Notes: generated by a model not told the origin, from the sequence alone. Positions 8,757-19,351 are shown, numbered from the stretch's first letter. The stretch is 64,000 nucleotides of DNA from Alphaproteobacteria bacterium (GCA_016794125.1 JAEUKT010000002.1:1113769-1177768), one strand, 5' to 3'. Program-made: numbers and translations.

Positions 8757-8932
8757 TTTTAAGGCGATATTAAGCATCATTTCCTATGATCAAAACACCA
8801 TCCGGCCTATGTGAATTCAGGGGTTTTTGCGCTGTCGCGGCTTCGATTTTTTGTGCCGTTTTCCGCCAGCCATGCTTTAATGAATCTCCGGATTTTTTGA
8901 TGGTGGATTATTTTTTATAAAAGGGGAATATC

Positions 8933-11900
8933 ATGGCTTTGGTTCAAGGCTCCGGCGCAGCAGACGGCCCCGATAATCCCGACATGATCGGCACCAACGG
9001 CCCCGACACTATCGACGGGCTTTCAGGGAATGACTGGATCCAGACGCTTGGCGGCAATGATACGCTCATCGGCGGCGCGGGCAGCGACGCGCTGTGGTCG
9101 GGCAGCGGCGCAGATACCATGGTCGGCGGCACGGGCGCCATGACGGGCGACCTGCAGGGCAACGACACCTACCACGTGGATAACGTGGGCGATGTCATCA
9201 TCGAATACGCAGACCAGGGCATCGACCGCATCCACGCCTATATTACCTATGACATGACCACGGGCCTCAGCGTCAACGTCGAAAACATGCGCCTTGTCGG
9301 CTTCGCGACGGGCATCGACGGGATCGGCAACGACCTTAACAACACGCTGGAGGGCAACCGCGAAAAGAACACGCTGATGGGCGGCCTTGGCGACGATACA
9401 TACATCATTTACAACGAAACCGACCTTTCCAAAGTCGATGTCATCATCGAAAACCCGGGCGAGGGATCGGACACCTATATGGTGAACTTCACCTTCGCGC
9501 TGGGTTCCACCGCGCTGAACATCGAAAATATCACGCTGACCGGCACCAAGCTGATCAACGCGACCGGCAACGCCGGCGACAACACCCTGACCGGCAACGT
9601 CGCGAAAAACACGCTGACCGGCGGGCTTGGCAACGATACCTATGTCATTCAGGACACAACCGACGTCATCAAGGAAAACGCGGGCGAAGGCAACGACACC
9701 GTCGTGATCAAGGACAAGAGCTACAGCATCGCAACGCAGCTGAACCTCGAAAACATTACGCTGACCGGCACGGCGACCACGACCGCGACGGGTAATACCG
9801 CCGCCAACATCCTGATCGGCAACGACGGTTCCAACACGCTGGACGGCCTCGCCGGCGCGGATGCGATGATCGGGTATAAGGGCAATGACGTTTATATCGT
9901 TGATAACCTTGGCGACACCGTCGATGACGGTGGCGGCACTGATGCCGGCGGCACGGACGAAGTGCGCGCAAGCGTCTCTTTCACGCTGGTCGCCGACATC
10001 GAAAACCTGACGCTGACCGGCAGCGCCAATATCAACGGCACCGGCAACACGCTCATCAATACGATGACCGGCAACCTTGGCCTGAACACGCTGGCGGGCG
10101 GCTTGGGCGATGATTATTACTATGTGCAGAATACGGGCGATGTGGTGTCTGAAGGCGTCGGCGAGGGTATCGACCGCCTTTTCACGACCGCCAATTTCAA
10201 CATGGACACGAATGCCGACCAGGTTGAAATCCTGACGCTGCTCGGCACGCTCGGCATCAGTGGCATCGGCAACGCGCTTGATAACACGATCAACGGCAAC
10301 GCAGGCGCCAACGTCATTTTCGGCCGCGGCGGCCAGGACACGATCTACGGCAACGCCGGCAACGATGTCATCAACGGTGAAGGCGAAATCGACACCATTT
10401 TCGGCAACGCCGGCAACGATACACTGCTGGGCGGCGACGGCGACGATTACACCATCGATGGCGGCGCGGGGAATGACATTCTCAACGGCGGCAACGGCAA
10501 CGACGGGTTGATCGGCGGCACAGGTATCGACACCTTCATCGGCGGCCTTGGGGACGATACTTTCGAGGTGACCGAAGCGAACGAAGTGATCACCGAATAT
10601 ATCGGCCAGGGCATCGACAGGGTCGTGACCAATTTGAAATCCTTCACCCTCGCCCCGGTGACTGCGACGCAGGAGCTTGAAAATCTGAGCCTGTTCGGCA
10701 CGGCGCAAATCGGTATCGGTAACGAGATTGGCAACAGCATCAGCGGCTGGAGCAATAACAACACGTTGTTCGGCATGGCGGGCAACGACATCCTCAGCGA
10801 CACGCTGGGCGGCAACGACACGCTGGACGGCGGCACCGGCATCGATTCCATGTTTGCCGGTGTCGGCAACGATGTTTATTATGTCGATAACGCGCTGGAC
10901 ACCGTGACTGAAGCTGCGTTCGAAGGCACCGATTCTATATATTCAAGCGTCTCATACAACATGCTGGTATCAGCGCCGGGTGAAATCGAATACCTTTACC
11001 TGATAGGCAGCGCCGTCACGGGCATCGGTAATGACGTCAGCAACACGCTTGTCGGCAACTCGCTGGTTAATACGCTGGCGGGCGGGCTTGGCGGCGATGC
11101 GTATATCGTCGATAACATGGCGGACCTGATCATCGAAAATACAGGCGAGGGTGCTGACACCATCTTTTCATCCGTTACCTATACGCTCGCGACCGCAGGC
11201 GCGACCTATGAAATCGAAAGCCTGACGCTGATTGGCAAGGACAACATCAACGGTACCGGCAACGCCGACGACAATACCCTGACCGGCAATATCGGCATCA
11301 ACACGCTGCGCGGCGGCCTTGGCAACGACTGGTTTGTCGTGAACGACATCGAGGATTACACGAAAGACACCTTTGTCGAGCTGATCGGCGAAGGCTCGGA
11401 TGACGGCGTGCTTGCCTATATTTCCTTCACGCTGAATTCGGCATCGCCCACTTATGATATCGAGAACATCACCCTGATGGGCACTGCCAACATCAATGCT
11501 GCGGGTAACGAACTCGACAATACCCTGATCGGCAACATAGGCAGCAACACCTTGAACGGGTCGTCGGGTGTGGATTTCCTGATGGGGCTTGCCGGTAACG
11601 ACACATACATCCTCGACACGATCGCCGATTTCATCACCGAAGACGTGGGCGGCGGCATCGACACCGTATGGACGAATTTCAGCTACAACCTTTCGGTCGA
11701 TGTGGCCGAGGTTGAAAACCTCACGCTTTACGGCGGCCTTGCCATCGACGGCACAGGCAGCAGTGTTGCGAACATCATCATCGGCAATATCGCGACGAAT
11801 ACGCTGGCGGGACTCGACGGCAACGATACGCTGGACGGCGGCGGGGGCGTGGACACATTGATCGGCGGCGCGGGCAACGACATCTATATCGTCGCCAACT

Positions 11901-14185
11901 CCCTCGACACGGTCATCGAGGTCGGCGGCGAAGGCACCGATACGGTACGCAACAGCGTTAGCTACGACATGGGGCTTCACGCCTCGGGCGATGTGGAAAT
12001 CATGGTCATGACCGGCCTTGCCAACATCAACGGCACCGGCAATGCGCTTGGCAACACCATGACGGGCAATGCCGGCAACAACACGATCGACGGCGCGGAC
12101 GGCGACGATACGCTGCTGGGCGGCGCGGGCGACGATTACCTGCTGGGAGGCAATGGCATTGACACTCTTGACGGCGGCGTCGGGATCGACGCGCTGGCGG
12201 GCGGCGACGGCGACGATGTTTACATCATCACTTCCGCAACCAAGACCGTGATCGAGGCGGTCGGGCAGGGCGTGGATGAAGTCCGCTCCAGCCTGACGCA
12301 TACGCTGGCCGCCAACGTCGAAAACCTGACGCTGACGGGCAGCTCGGCCATCAATGGTTTCGGCAACAACCTTGACAACCTCATCAAGGGCAATGCGGCT
12401 GTCAATACACTGAGCGGCGGCGTTGGCGCAGATACGATGCTGGGCGCCGGCGGCAACGACGTGTACTTTGTCGACAACGCGCTGGATGTGGTGACCGAAT
12501 TCGGCGGCGAAGGAGTTGCGGACCTCATTTATTCGTCTGTCACCTACGACATGCTTGCGCAAACCTCGGCCGAAGTAGAGAATTTGACATTGACCGGTAC
12601 CGCGAACCTCGATGCGATCGGCAACATTGGCCACAACATAATTACTGGAAATTCCGGCATTAATACCTTGGCGGGCGGCTTGGGGAACGACACGTATGTC
12701 CTCCAAAACCTCGGCGATGTGGTGCTGGAGGCGGCGGGCGAGGGTGTCGACACGATCATGGTCGCGCTAACCTGGGCGCTCGACAATATTCAGGAAATAG
12801 AAAACATTACGCTTCTGGGGACGTCCAATATCAATGCCACGGGCAATGACCTCGATAACGTCCTGCGCGGCAATTCGGGCAAGAACGTGCTCGATGGCGG
12901 GCTTGGAAACGACACATACGATATCGGCGCGTCGGCAACTAACGACACTATCGTAGTCGATACAGGCGGTAACGATACGGTCATCGTCGGGGCAAGCTAT
13001 TCCATCGCCAACCGCGCTGACCTTGAAAACATTACGCTGACCGGCATCGGTCTTTTCAATGCCGTAGGCAACGCCAGCGACAATATCCTGACCGGTAACG
13101 CCAAAAAGAACACACTCAACGGCGGAATCGGCGCCGATACCATGATCGGCGGCGACGGCGATGACACCTTCTACGTGGACAATGTAGGCGATGTCGTTCT
13201 CGATGAACTGGGGGATGTAACGCCGGGTGGAAAAGACCTTGTGATTTCCAGCGTTTCTTACACCCTTGCAACGGGGGTGGATAACCTGACCCTGACCAAC
13301 GTCGCAACGGCCCTGAACGGCACGGGCAACGATCTCGTCAACATCATCAAGGGCAACTCTTTCAACAACATTCTCGACGGCGGCGTGGGTTCCGACACCA
13401 TGGATGGCGGCGCGGGGAACGATACATACTTCATCGACGCGGCCGGTGACGTCATCAAGGATGCCAGCGGCATCGACCTCGTGTTTTCCTCTCTCGGCTT
13501 CTATACGCTTGCCACCGGTCTCGAAAACCTGACGCTGACCGGCACTAACCCGATCAACGGCACGGGCAACACACTCAACAATACGATTACGGGCAACAGC
13601 GGCAATAACATCATCGACGGCGGCGCAGGCAGCGACGTGATGATCGGCGGCGGTTCCGATAATGTTACCGGCGACATCTATTTCGTCGACCGCATCACCG
13701 ACGTCGTCATCGGCGATACCGGGCTTGATACCATCAAGAGTAAGGTGTCCTTCTCGCTGATGGCCGCGCCCGAGGTCGAAAACCTTGTCCTGCTGGGCAC
13801 CTCCGCGCTGAACGGCACAGGCAATGCGCTGAACAACTCCCTGATCGGCAATACCGGCGTCAACACGCTGATGGGGGGCGACGGGAATGATTTCATCGCG
13901 GGCGGGGGCGGTAAAGACGTCCTGTATGGCGGCAACGGCGCGGACACCTTCTACTTCCAGGGCGCGACGGCGTTCAAGGCCGTCGTCACGATCATGGATT
14001 ACCAAATCGGAATTGACACGATTTTCTACGATGCCATCGTCGATCCGCTGCTGCAGGTTAACGAAGACTTCATCGAGTTCCGCACCGTTTCCGGCAGCAC
14101 CAACCTGCAGGTCTGGCTGGATTACGACGGCCAGGGCGATGCTTACCAGCCCCAAATGATTGCGCTTCTGATCAACCCCAGCTAG
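8933..14185 (+). CDS. Giant RTX (calcium-binding nonapeptide repeat) secreted protein
   Basis: 1750 residues, highly acidic and almost wholly repetitive. I count 18 modules of roughly 70-110 residues, each with a GGxGNDxYxVDNxxD segment, an acidic V-x-E-x-x-GEGxD turn, and an ENLTLTGxxxINGTGNxxxN segment. Extra stacks of classical GGxGxDxLxG nonapeptides occur at about 480-530 and 1050-1090. Such repeats fold as calcium-binding parallel beta-rolls outside the cell. There is no Sec signal peptide, and the last ~70 residues (ending with an LDYDGQGDAY segment) look like a C-terminal type I secretion signal. No ABC transporter or adaptor gene is adjacent, so the exporter must be encoded elsewhere. 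No enzymatic domain is recognisable: likely adhesin, surface-layer or matrix protein. The ribosome site is AAGGGGA before the ATG. Confidence 0.93.
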   Translation: MALVQGSGAADGPDNPDMIGTNGPDTIDGLSGNDWIQTLGGNDTLIGGAGSDALWSGSGADTMVGGTGAMTGDLQGNDTYHVDNVGDVIIEYADQGIDRIHAYITYDMTTGLSVNVENMRLVGFATGIDGIGNDLNNTLEGNREKNTLMGGLGDDTYIIYNETDLSKVDVIIENPGEGSDTYMVNFTFALGSTALNIENITLTGTKLINATGNAGDNTLTGNVAKNTLTGGLGNDTYVIQDTTDVIKENAGEGNDTVVIKDKSYSIATQLNLENITLTGTATTTATGNTAANILIGNDGSNTLDGLAGADAMIGYKGNDVYIVDNLGDTVDDGGGTDAGGTDEVRASVSFTLVADIENLTLTGSANINGTGNTLINTMTGNLGLNTLAGGLGDDYYYVQNTGDVVSEGVGEGIDRLFTTANFNMDTNADQVEILTLLGTLGISGIGNALDNTINGNAGANVIFGRGGQDTIYGNAGNDVINGEGEIDTIFGNAGNDTLLGGDGDDYTIDGGAGNDILNGGNGNDGLIGGTGIDTFIGGLGDDTFEVTEANEVITEYIGQGIDRVVTNLKSFTLAPVTATQELENLSLFGTAQIGIGNEIGNSISGWSNNNTLFGMAGNDILSDTLGGNDTLDGGTGIDSMFAGVGNDVYYVDNALDTVTEAAFEGTDSIYSSVSYNMLVSAPGEIEYLYLIGSAVTGIGNDVSNTLVGNSLVNTLAGGLGGDAYIVDNMADLIIENTGEGADTIFSSVTYTLATAGATYEIESLTLIGKDNINGTGNADDNTLTGNIGINTLRGGLGNDWFVVNDIEDYTKDTFVELIGEGSDDGVLAYISFTLNSASPTYDIENITLMGTANINAAGNELDNTLIGNIGSNTLNGSSGVDFLMGLAGNDTYILDTIADFITEDVGGGIDTVWTNFSYNLSVDVAEVENLTLYGGLAIDGTGSSVANIIIGNIATNTLAGLDGNDTLDGGGGVDTLIGGAGNDIYIVANSLDTVIEVGGEGTDTVRNSVSYDMGLHASGDVEIMVMTGLANINGTGNALGNTMTGNAGNNTIDGADGDDTLLGGAGDDYLLGGNGIDTLDGGVGIDALAGGDGDDVYIITSATKTVIEAVGQGVDEVRSSLTHTLAANVENLTLTGSSAINGFGNNLDNLIKGNAAVNTLSGGVGADTMLGAGGNDVYFVDNALDVVTEFGGEGVADLIYSSVTYDMLAQTSAEVENLTLTGTANLDAIGNIGHNIITGNSGINTLAGGLGNDTYVLQNLGDVVLEAAGEGVDTIMVALTWALDNIQEIENITLLGTSNINATGNDLDNVLRGNSGKNVLDGGLGNDTYDIGASATNDTIVVDTGGNDTVIVGASYSIANRADLENITLTGIGLFNAVGNASDNILTGNAKKNTLNGGIGADTMIGGDGDDTFYVDNVGDVVLDELGDVTPGGKDLVISSVSYTLATGVDNLTLTNVATALNGTGNDLVNIIKGNSFNNILDGGVGSDTMDGGAGNDTYFIDAAGDVIKDASGIDLVFSSLGFYTLATGLENLTLTGTNPINGTGNTLNNTITGNSGNNIIDGGAGSDVMIGGGSDNVTGDIYFVDRITDVVIGDTGLDTIKSKVSFSLMAAPEVENLVLLGTSALNGTGNALNNSLIGNTGVNTLMGGDGNDFIAGGGGKDVLYGGNGADTFYFQGATAFKAVVTIMDYQIGIDTIFYDAIVDPLLQVNEDFIEFRTVSGSTNLQVWLDYDGQGDAYQPQMIALLINPS

Positions 14186-14191
14186 GGGTTG

Positions 14192-15337
14192 TCAGGGCGC
14201 GGGCGGTTTTGCGGCGGGTGCTGCGGGCTTCTGGGTCAGAACGGTTTTCACGTGCTGCGCCATCATCAATTCCTCGTCGGTTTTGATGACATAGACCTTC
14301 ACCGCGCTGTCGGGGGCATGAATGGCGGGTTTGCTGCCGTCATTTGCCACGGTGTCCGTTTTCACGCCCAGATGCGCCAGCTGCGACAGGATTTTTTCGC
14401 GGATAATACCGGAATTCTCGCCGATACCGCCTGTAAACACGATCGCATCCACGCCGCCCAGATCGACGGTGAGGGATGCCGCCTGACGCGCGGCATAAAG
14501 GCAGAACAGGTCGATCGCCTCCTTCGCTTCGGGCTTGTCGCTGGCAAGCAATGTGCGAACGTCTTCGGTGATGCCTGACACGCCCTTCAGGCCCGATTGT
14601 TTCTGGAAGATGTCTGAAAGGCCTTTTACCGTCTCGCCCTGTTCCAGCAGGTATAACAGGATGCCGGGGTCGGTTGATCCTGCGCGCGTGCCCATCATCA
14701 AGCCGTCGACGGGGGTGAAGCCCATGGTGGTCGCGACGCTCTTGCCGTCCTTCATCGCCATCATGCTGGCGCCATTACCCAGATGCGCGACAATCACGCG
14801 GCCTTTGGCGGTTTTCGCATCGGCAACTTCGGGTAGTTTTGAGGCGATATATTCATACGATAGCCCGTGGAAACCGTAGCGGATGATGCCTTCATCCGTC
14901 AGTTTACGGGGCAGGGCATACATCTGGTTCAGTTTCGCCTGCGTACGGTGGAAGGCGGTATCGAACGAAGCCACCTGCGGCAGGTCGGGGTATTTCTCCG
15001 AAATCAGCTTGATGCCCTTCAGGTTATGCGGCTGGTGCAGGGGGGAGAGCGGCGCAAGTTTTTCAAGATCGGCGAAAACCTTCGCGTCGACTTTCTGCGG
15101 CGCGGCATAATCCTTGCCGCCATGCACGACGCGGTGGCCGACGGATGTGACGTTGTTCGCGGCGATGACATCCAATACCTGCTGGAAAGCCGCGTCATAA
15201 CCGCCTGCTTTCTTCACTTCGATATTCTTGCGCTCGATCAGCGTCAGGTCATCGGCGCGGTACAGGCCGTATTTGATTGACGACGATCCGGCGTTGACCA
15301 CCAGGACCGTTTCGACAGGTTTCTTGTCAGCGTCCAT
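14192..15337 (-). CDS. ackA: Acetate kinase
   Basis: 381 residues. It opens with LVVNAGSSSIKYGLY (the ASKHA phosphate-1 loop) and contains GHRVVHGG, APLSPLHQPHNL, FDTAFH, RYGFHGLSYEY and AHLGNGASM, all signatures of acetate kinase. It interconverts acetyl phosphate plus ADP with acetate plus ATP in the cytoplasm. The C-terminus carries a short Pro/Ala tail (KPAAPAAKPPAP). It lies 15 bp after the phosphotransacetylase-like gene in the same operon, giving the acetyl-CoA to acetate route. It converges on the RTX gene with a 6-bp gap and no visible terminator. Confidence 0.96.
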   Translation of the reverse strand: MDADKKPVETVLVVNAGSSSIKYGLYRADDLTLIERKNIEVKKAGGYDAAFQQVLDVIAANNVTSVGHRVVHGGKDYAAPQKVDAKVFADLEKLAPLSPLHQPHNLKGIKLISEKYPDLPQVASFDTAFHRTQAKLNQMYALPRKLTDEGIIRYGFHGLSYEYIASKLPEVADAKTAKGRVIVAHLGNGASMMAMKDGKSVATTMGFTPVDGLMMGTRAGSTDPGILLYLLEQGETVKGLSDIFQKQSGLKGVSGITEDVRTLLASDKPEAKEAIDLFCLYAARQAASLTVDLGGVDAIVFTGGIGENSGIIREKILSQLAHLGVKTDTVANDGSKPAIHAPDSAVKVYVIKTDEELMMAQHVKTVLTQKPAAPAAKPPAP

Positions 15338-15352
15338 ATCAGGGTTTCTTTA

Positions 15353-16270
15353 TTAAGGTTTTTTGGGCGCGCGGGTCTGGCTGCGGCTGGCGACAAGCGC
15401 GATGGCCGCCGATGCCTTGCGTTCTTCCGCTTCCGCCGACCGGCTGTTGAGGATGATCGGCACTTTCGCGCCGACAACCACGCCGCCCAGCGGCGCGTTC
15501 GACATCAGCACCCGCGATTTGAAGTAGATATTGCCGGATTCAAGGTCGGGGAACACAAGGATGTCGGGATCGCCTGCGACATCCGAGAAAATGCCCTTCA
15601 GGTTCGCCGATTTTTTCGAAATCGCGTTATCCATGCCGAACGGGCCTTCCACCTTCGCGCCCGTGATCTGGCCGCGCAGCGACATAACTGTCAGGGCCGC
15701 GGCATCGAGCGTCGCCTGCTGGCGCGGTTCCACCTTTTCGGAAGCCGCCAGAATAGCCACTTTCGGCTCGCGCCCTTCGATCTTCCAGAACAGATCAACG
15801 GCATTCTGGATGATGTCGCGCTTGGCCATCAGGTCGGGTGCCTCGTTCACGGCGGCATCGGTGATGTAAAGCGGCTTGTGATAACCCGGGTCTTCCATGA
15901 TGAACACGTGGCTCATGCGTTTGTCGGTGCGCAGCTGGCCTTCCTTGGAAACGATGGGGTGCAGGAATTCGGGCGTGTCGATCTTGCCCTTCATCAGCGC
16001 TTCGGCCTTGCCCGTGCGCACCAGCTCGACGCCCTTTTCGGCGGCGGCATGGCTGTGTTCGGTGTTCACGATCTCGAAGGCGGAGATGTCAATATTGGCA
16101 TCCTTCGCAGCCTTGCGGATTTTATCCTCGGGCCCGACCAGAATGGGGTCCATCAGCTTTGCGGCTGCGGCTTCGAATGCGCCGCGCAGGGAATTTTCAT
16201 CGGTGGGGTGGATCACAGCAGTCTTGAGGGGCTTCGTCTCGGGCGTAAGCTTGTCGTAGATGTGCTGCAA
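15353..16270 (-). CDS. pta: Phosphate acetyl/butyryltransferase (pta-like, short form)
   Basis: 305 residues, comprising only the phosphate acyltransferase domain, as in short Pta/Ptb proteins, without the N-terminal regulatory region of enterobacterial Pta. Recognisable parts are ALMKGKIDTPEFL, MSHVFIMEDP, ITDAAVNEAPD, VAILAASEKV and GPFGMDNAIS. It swaps CoA for phosphate on acetyl-CoA (or another short acyl-CoA), feeding acetate kinase downstream. The start is a TTG at 16268-16270 with AAGGGAC upstream; no better start codon is available. Acetyl versus butyryl preference cannot be decided from the sequence, but pairing with ackA favours acetyl. Confidence 0.9.
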   Translation of the reverse strand: MQHIYDKLTPETKPLKTAVIHPTDENSLRGAFEAAAAKLMDPILVGPEDKIRKAAKDANIDISAFEIVNTEHSHAAAEKGVELVRTGKAEALMKGKIDTPEFLHPIVSKEGQLRTDKRMSHVFIMEDPGYHKPLYITDAAVNEAPDLMAKRDIIQNAVDLFWKIEGREPKVAILAASEKVEPRQQATLDAAALTVMSLRGQITGAKVEGPFGMDNAISKKSANLKGIFSDVAGDPDILVFPDLESGNIYFKSRVLMSNAPLGGVVVGAKVPIILNSRSAEAEERKASAAIALVASRSQTRAPKKP

Positions 16271-16497
16271 TTCTTTGTCCCTTCATTTATGCCTGCGGGT
16301 CGATTCCCGATGGCTGTTAAGATCATTATGCTGTGCTTGAGTACAATTAGGCGCGAGAAGCGCCGCGTTGTCAAGGCGCACGAAAACATCCGTATGCTTA
16401 ACAAGCTGAAAATGAAAGAAAATTTCCACGATAATTTATGTTGCGGAGCAGCATTAAAATGCTGATTTCATTATAAGAATATTACGCTAAAAAGGGT

Positions 16498-16543
16498 TTG
16501 ACCCCTTGGCTTTGTTTAACATATTGTATGACCTGTTTAGGTC
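16498..16543 (+). promoter_or_regulatory. Probable pepN promoter with adjacent inverted repeat
   Basis: TTGACC (16498-16503) and TATTGT (16522-16527) are separated by 18 bp. Directly after, GACCT-4-AGGTC (16530-16543) forms a small dyad overlapping the expected transcription start and could be an operator. The 16271-16571 gap between the divergent pta-like gene and pepN is otherwise A+T-rich with no gene. Confidence 0.45.
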
Positions 16544-16571
16544 AACCACATCTTTCCGGAGACGAAAAACA

Positions 16572-19340
16572 ATGACGACCGATTTTATCTTCAATCCTGA
16601 TCGCCAACCCATGATCCGCGCGGATTACCGCCCCTCCGAATATAAAATCGACAAGGCCGACCTTTACATCAACCTCGATGAAACCAACACCAATGTGCGC
16701 AGCACGCTGCATATCGATCGTAACCCCGCAGTCGCCAATCTCGGCGGCCCGCTGATCCTCGACGGCTCCGACCTGAAACTGAAAAGCGTGAAAATTCTCG
16801 AGAACGGCGCGTGGCGCGCGCTCGACCGTCAGGAATTCAAGGTAGATGGCGAGCAGCTGATTATCAAACGCCCGCCCGCCGGCGCATTCCAGCTGCAGAT
16901 TGAAAACGAAATCAACCCGACGACCAATACCGAACTGTCCGGCATCTACATGTCGGGCGACAACATCATCACCTCGCAGAACGAGGCGCAGGGTTTCCGC
17001 CGCATCACCTATTTCCTCGACCGCCCCGACAACCTTGCGGTCATCGGCGCGACGCTGGAGGCCGACAAGGCGAAATATCCCGTGCTGCTGTCGAACGGCA
17101 ACGGCGATTTCCGCGCGACGGAAGACCTGGGCAACGGCCGCCACCGCATTTCGTGGTCGGACCCCTGGCCGAAGCCGTCCTACCTGTTCGCGACCGTCGC
17201 GGGCGACCTGCAGGTGCTGGAAGACAAATTCACCACCATGTCGGGCAAGGAAGTCGACATCCGCATTTTCGTGCAATCGGGTTACGAAGACAAAATCCAG
17301 TGGGCGATGGAAGCGACCAAGCGCGCCATGAAATGGGATGAAGTCCGTTATGGCCGCGAATACGACCTTGATAACTTCCACATCGTCGCCGTCGATAAAT
17401 TCAACGCGGGCGCGATGGAAAACAAGGGCCTGAACATTTTCAACGTCAGCCGCCTTGTCGGCAACGCCGAAACCTCGACCGACACCGACCTGATGGATAT
17501 CGAGGAAGTCATCGGCCATGAATATTTCCACAACTGGACGGGCGACCGCGTCACCGTGCGCGACTGGTTCGAATTGTCGCTGAAGGAATCGCTGACCAGC
17601 CTACGCCAGCGCCAGTTTGCCTCCGACATGCATTCCGCGCCCGTCAAGCTGATCGAAGACGCGACCATCCTGCGCACCGGCCAGTTTATCGAGGATTCCG
17701 GCCCCGGCGCGCATTTCGTGCGCCCCGAACGAGTGGAAGAATTCGACAACATCTATTCCACGACCATCTATCAAAAGGGCAAGCACGTGCTGGCCATGAT
17801 GAACACCATCATGGGCGATGCGATGTGGCGCACGGCGATGGACAATTATTTCAACAAATTCGACGGCAAGGCTGTGACGGTCGATGATTTCATCGACAAT
17901 ATGCAGGACACCTCGGGCATCAACCTGTCACAGTTCCGACGCTGGTACAGCCAGTCGGGCACGCCGGAAATCTCTTATGAAGGCAAATACGACGCGGCCG
18001 CCAAAACCTATACGCTGACGCTGTCGCAATTCAACCCCGGCACGGCCGACCAGCCGTTGTCTGAAAAACAGAACCTGCATATTCCGATCTCCGTCGGCCT
18101 GATCGGCCAGAGCGGAAAGGACGTGCCGCTGCAATTGCAGGGCGAAGCGAAGGCGGGCGACACCACCCGCGTGCTGAACCTGACGCAAGGCAAGCAGACC
18201 TTCGTGTTCGAAAACGTGAATGGCCCTGTCGTACCGTCCGTGCTGCGTAACTTCTCGGCGCCCGTCAAGATCATGACGCAGCCCAGCGATGCCGAACTTA
18301 TCTTCCGCATGGAACACGACAGCAACCCGTTCAACAAATTCGAAGCGAAAGAACGCCTGACGCTGAAAGTGCTGCTGGGGCTGATCGACGATGTGCAGGC
18401 CGGCCGCCCCATGACGGTCAGCCAGGATTTCCTTGATGCCTTCGGCGCGAACGTCGCAAAAGCGGCGGCCGGCGGCGGCGATCAAGCCTTTGCGGCGCAG
18501 CTGCTGACCTTGCCCGCCTATAATATCGTGATCCAGAGCCTGAAAACGGTCGATCCGGATGCGATCAAACAGGCGACCGGTTTCCTCTCCACCACCATCG
18601 CCAAAACTTTCCAGACGGATTTCGAGGAAATCTATAAAAACACGACCGCACCCGCTGGCGAGAAATATGATGTGGTGCCCGCGCAAGTGGGCCGCCGCGA
18701 CCTGCATAACTCCGCGCTGTCCTTCCTCAACAAGCTGAAAACGCCGGATACGCTGGCGCTTGCCGTCAACCAATACACGGGTGCGACCAACATGACCGAA
18801 AAACTGGCGGCGCTTGGCGTGCTGGCACGTTTGGATGGTCCGGAAGGCAAGGCAGCGCTGCATGATTTCTACGAGCGTTATAAAACGGTCAACAACGTCG
18901 TCGACCGCTGGCTGAGCCTGAATGCCGCAACGGCCTCGCGCGACGCGGCAGGCCAGATGCGCCAGCTGCTGGAACATGAAGCCTTCGATTTCACGAACCC
19001 GAACAAGGTGCGTGCGGCGATCGGCGGATTTACGGCCAGCAACGCGACTGCTTTCCACAACAAAGACGGTTCCGGTTACGCCTTCCTCGCCGATGTCGTG
19101 ATCAAGATGAACGACATCAACCCACGCACCGGCGGCCAGATCGTGAAGCCCCTGACGCAATTCAAGCGTTATGATGCCGAACGTCAGGCGCTGATGGTGA
19201 AGGAGCTGGAGCGCATCCGTGAAACCCCCAACCTTGATAAAGGCATCAAGGAACTGGTGGGGCAGGCGCTGGCCACGGTCGAAAAACCGCAGGCTGCCGC
19301 CAACAACAACGGCAAAAAACCTATCGCGCCCGCCGCGTAA
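16572..19340 (+). CDS. pepN: Aminopeptidase N (M1 family zinc metallopeptidase)
   Basis: 922 residues from ATG 16572. An in-frame ATG at 16506 would add 22 residues overlapping the promoter, so the later start, with GGAG upstream, is chosen. The substrate motif GAMEN and the zinc site HEYFHNW (H316, E317, H320) followed by E339 after 18 residues are intact, as is the downstream Tyr region of M1 enzymes. Length and the N-terminal RADYRPSEYKIDKADLYI match bacterial PepN (about 870-890). It removes N-terminal residues from peptides in the cytoplasm. The C-terminus ends in a short Ala/Asn/Lys-rich tail. Monocistronic, with a strong terminator. Confidence 0.96.
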   Translation: MTTDFIFNPDRQPMIRADYRPSEYKIDKADLYINLDETNTNVRSTLHIDRNPAVANLGGPLILDGSDLKLKSVKILENGAWRALDRQEFKVDGEQLIIKRPPAGAFQLQIENEINPTTNTELSGIYMSGDNIITSQNEAQGFRRITYFLDRPDNLAVIGATLEADKAKYPVLLSNGNGDFRATEDLGNGRHRISWSDPWPKPSYLFATVAGDLQVLEDKFTTMSGKEVDIRIFVQSGYEDKIQWAMEATKRAMKWDEVRYGREYDLDNFHIVAVDKFNAGAMENKGLNIFNVSRLVGNAETSTDTDLMDIEEVIGHEYFHNWTGDRVTVRDWFELSLKESLTSLRQRQFASDMHSAPVKLIEDATILRTGQFIEDSGPGAHFVRPERVEEFDNIYSTTIYQKGKHVLAMMNTIMGDAMWRTAMDNYFNKFDGKAVTVDDFIDNMQDTSGINLSQFRRWYSQSGTPEISYEGKYDAAAKTYTLTLSQFNPGTADQPLSEKQNLHIPISVGLIGQSGKDVPLQLQGEAKAGDTTRVLNLTQGKQTFVFENVNGPVVPSVLRNFSAPVKIMTQPSDAELIFRMEHDSNPFNKFEAKERLTLKVLLGLIDDVQAGRPMTVSQDFLDAFGANVAKAAAGGGDQAFAAQLLTLPAYNIVIQSLKTVDPDAIKQATGFLSTTIAKTFQTDFEEIYKNTTAPAGEKYDVVPAQVGRRDLHNSALSFLNKLKTPDTLALAVNQYTGATNMTEKLAALGVLARLDGPEGKAALHDFYERYKTVNNVVDRWLSLNAATASRDAAGQMRQLLEHEAFDFTNPNKVRAAIGGFTASNATAFHNKDGSGYAFLADVVIKMNDINPRTGGQIVKPLTQFKRYDAERQALMVKELERIRETPNLDKGIKELVGQALATVEKPQAAANNNGKKPIAPAA

Positions 19341-19351
19341 CATAACCAGAC

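Noticed and set aside
9023..14155. Several long minus-strand open frames of 450-560 codons
   Set aside because: They are shadows of the RTX gene. The repeats of the sense protein explain their periodicity, and the sense frame has family motifs throughout.
8933..14185. Regular DNA repetition that could be mistaken for a CRISPR or satellite array
   Set aside because: Repeat units are in frame, vary at synonymous positions and encode RTX modules; there are no uniform repeats with unique spacers and no cas genes.
16506..16571. 22-residue N-terminal extension of pepN from an upstream in-frame ATG
   Set aside because: It overlaps the probable promoter, lacks a ribosome site and does not resemble PepN, which starts just before the RADYRPSEYKI segment.
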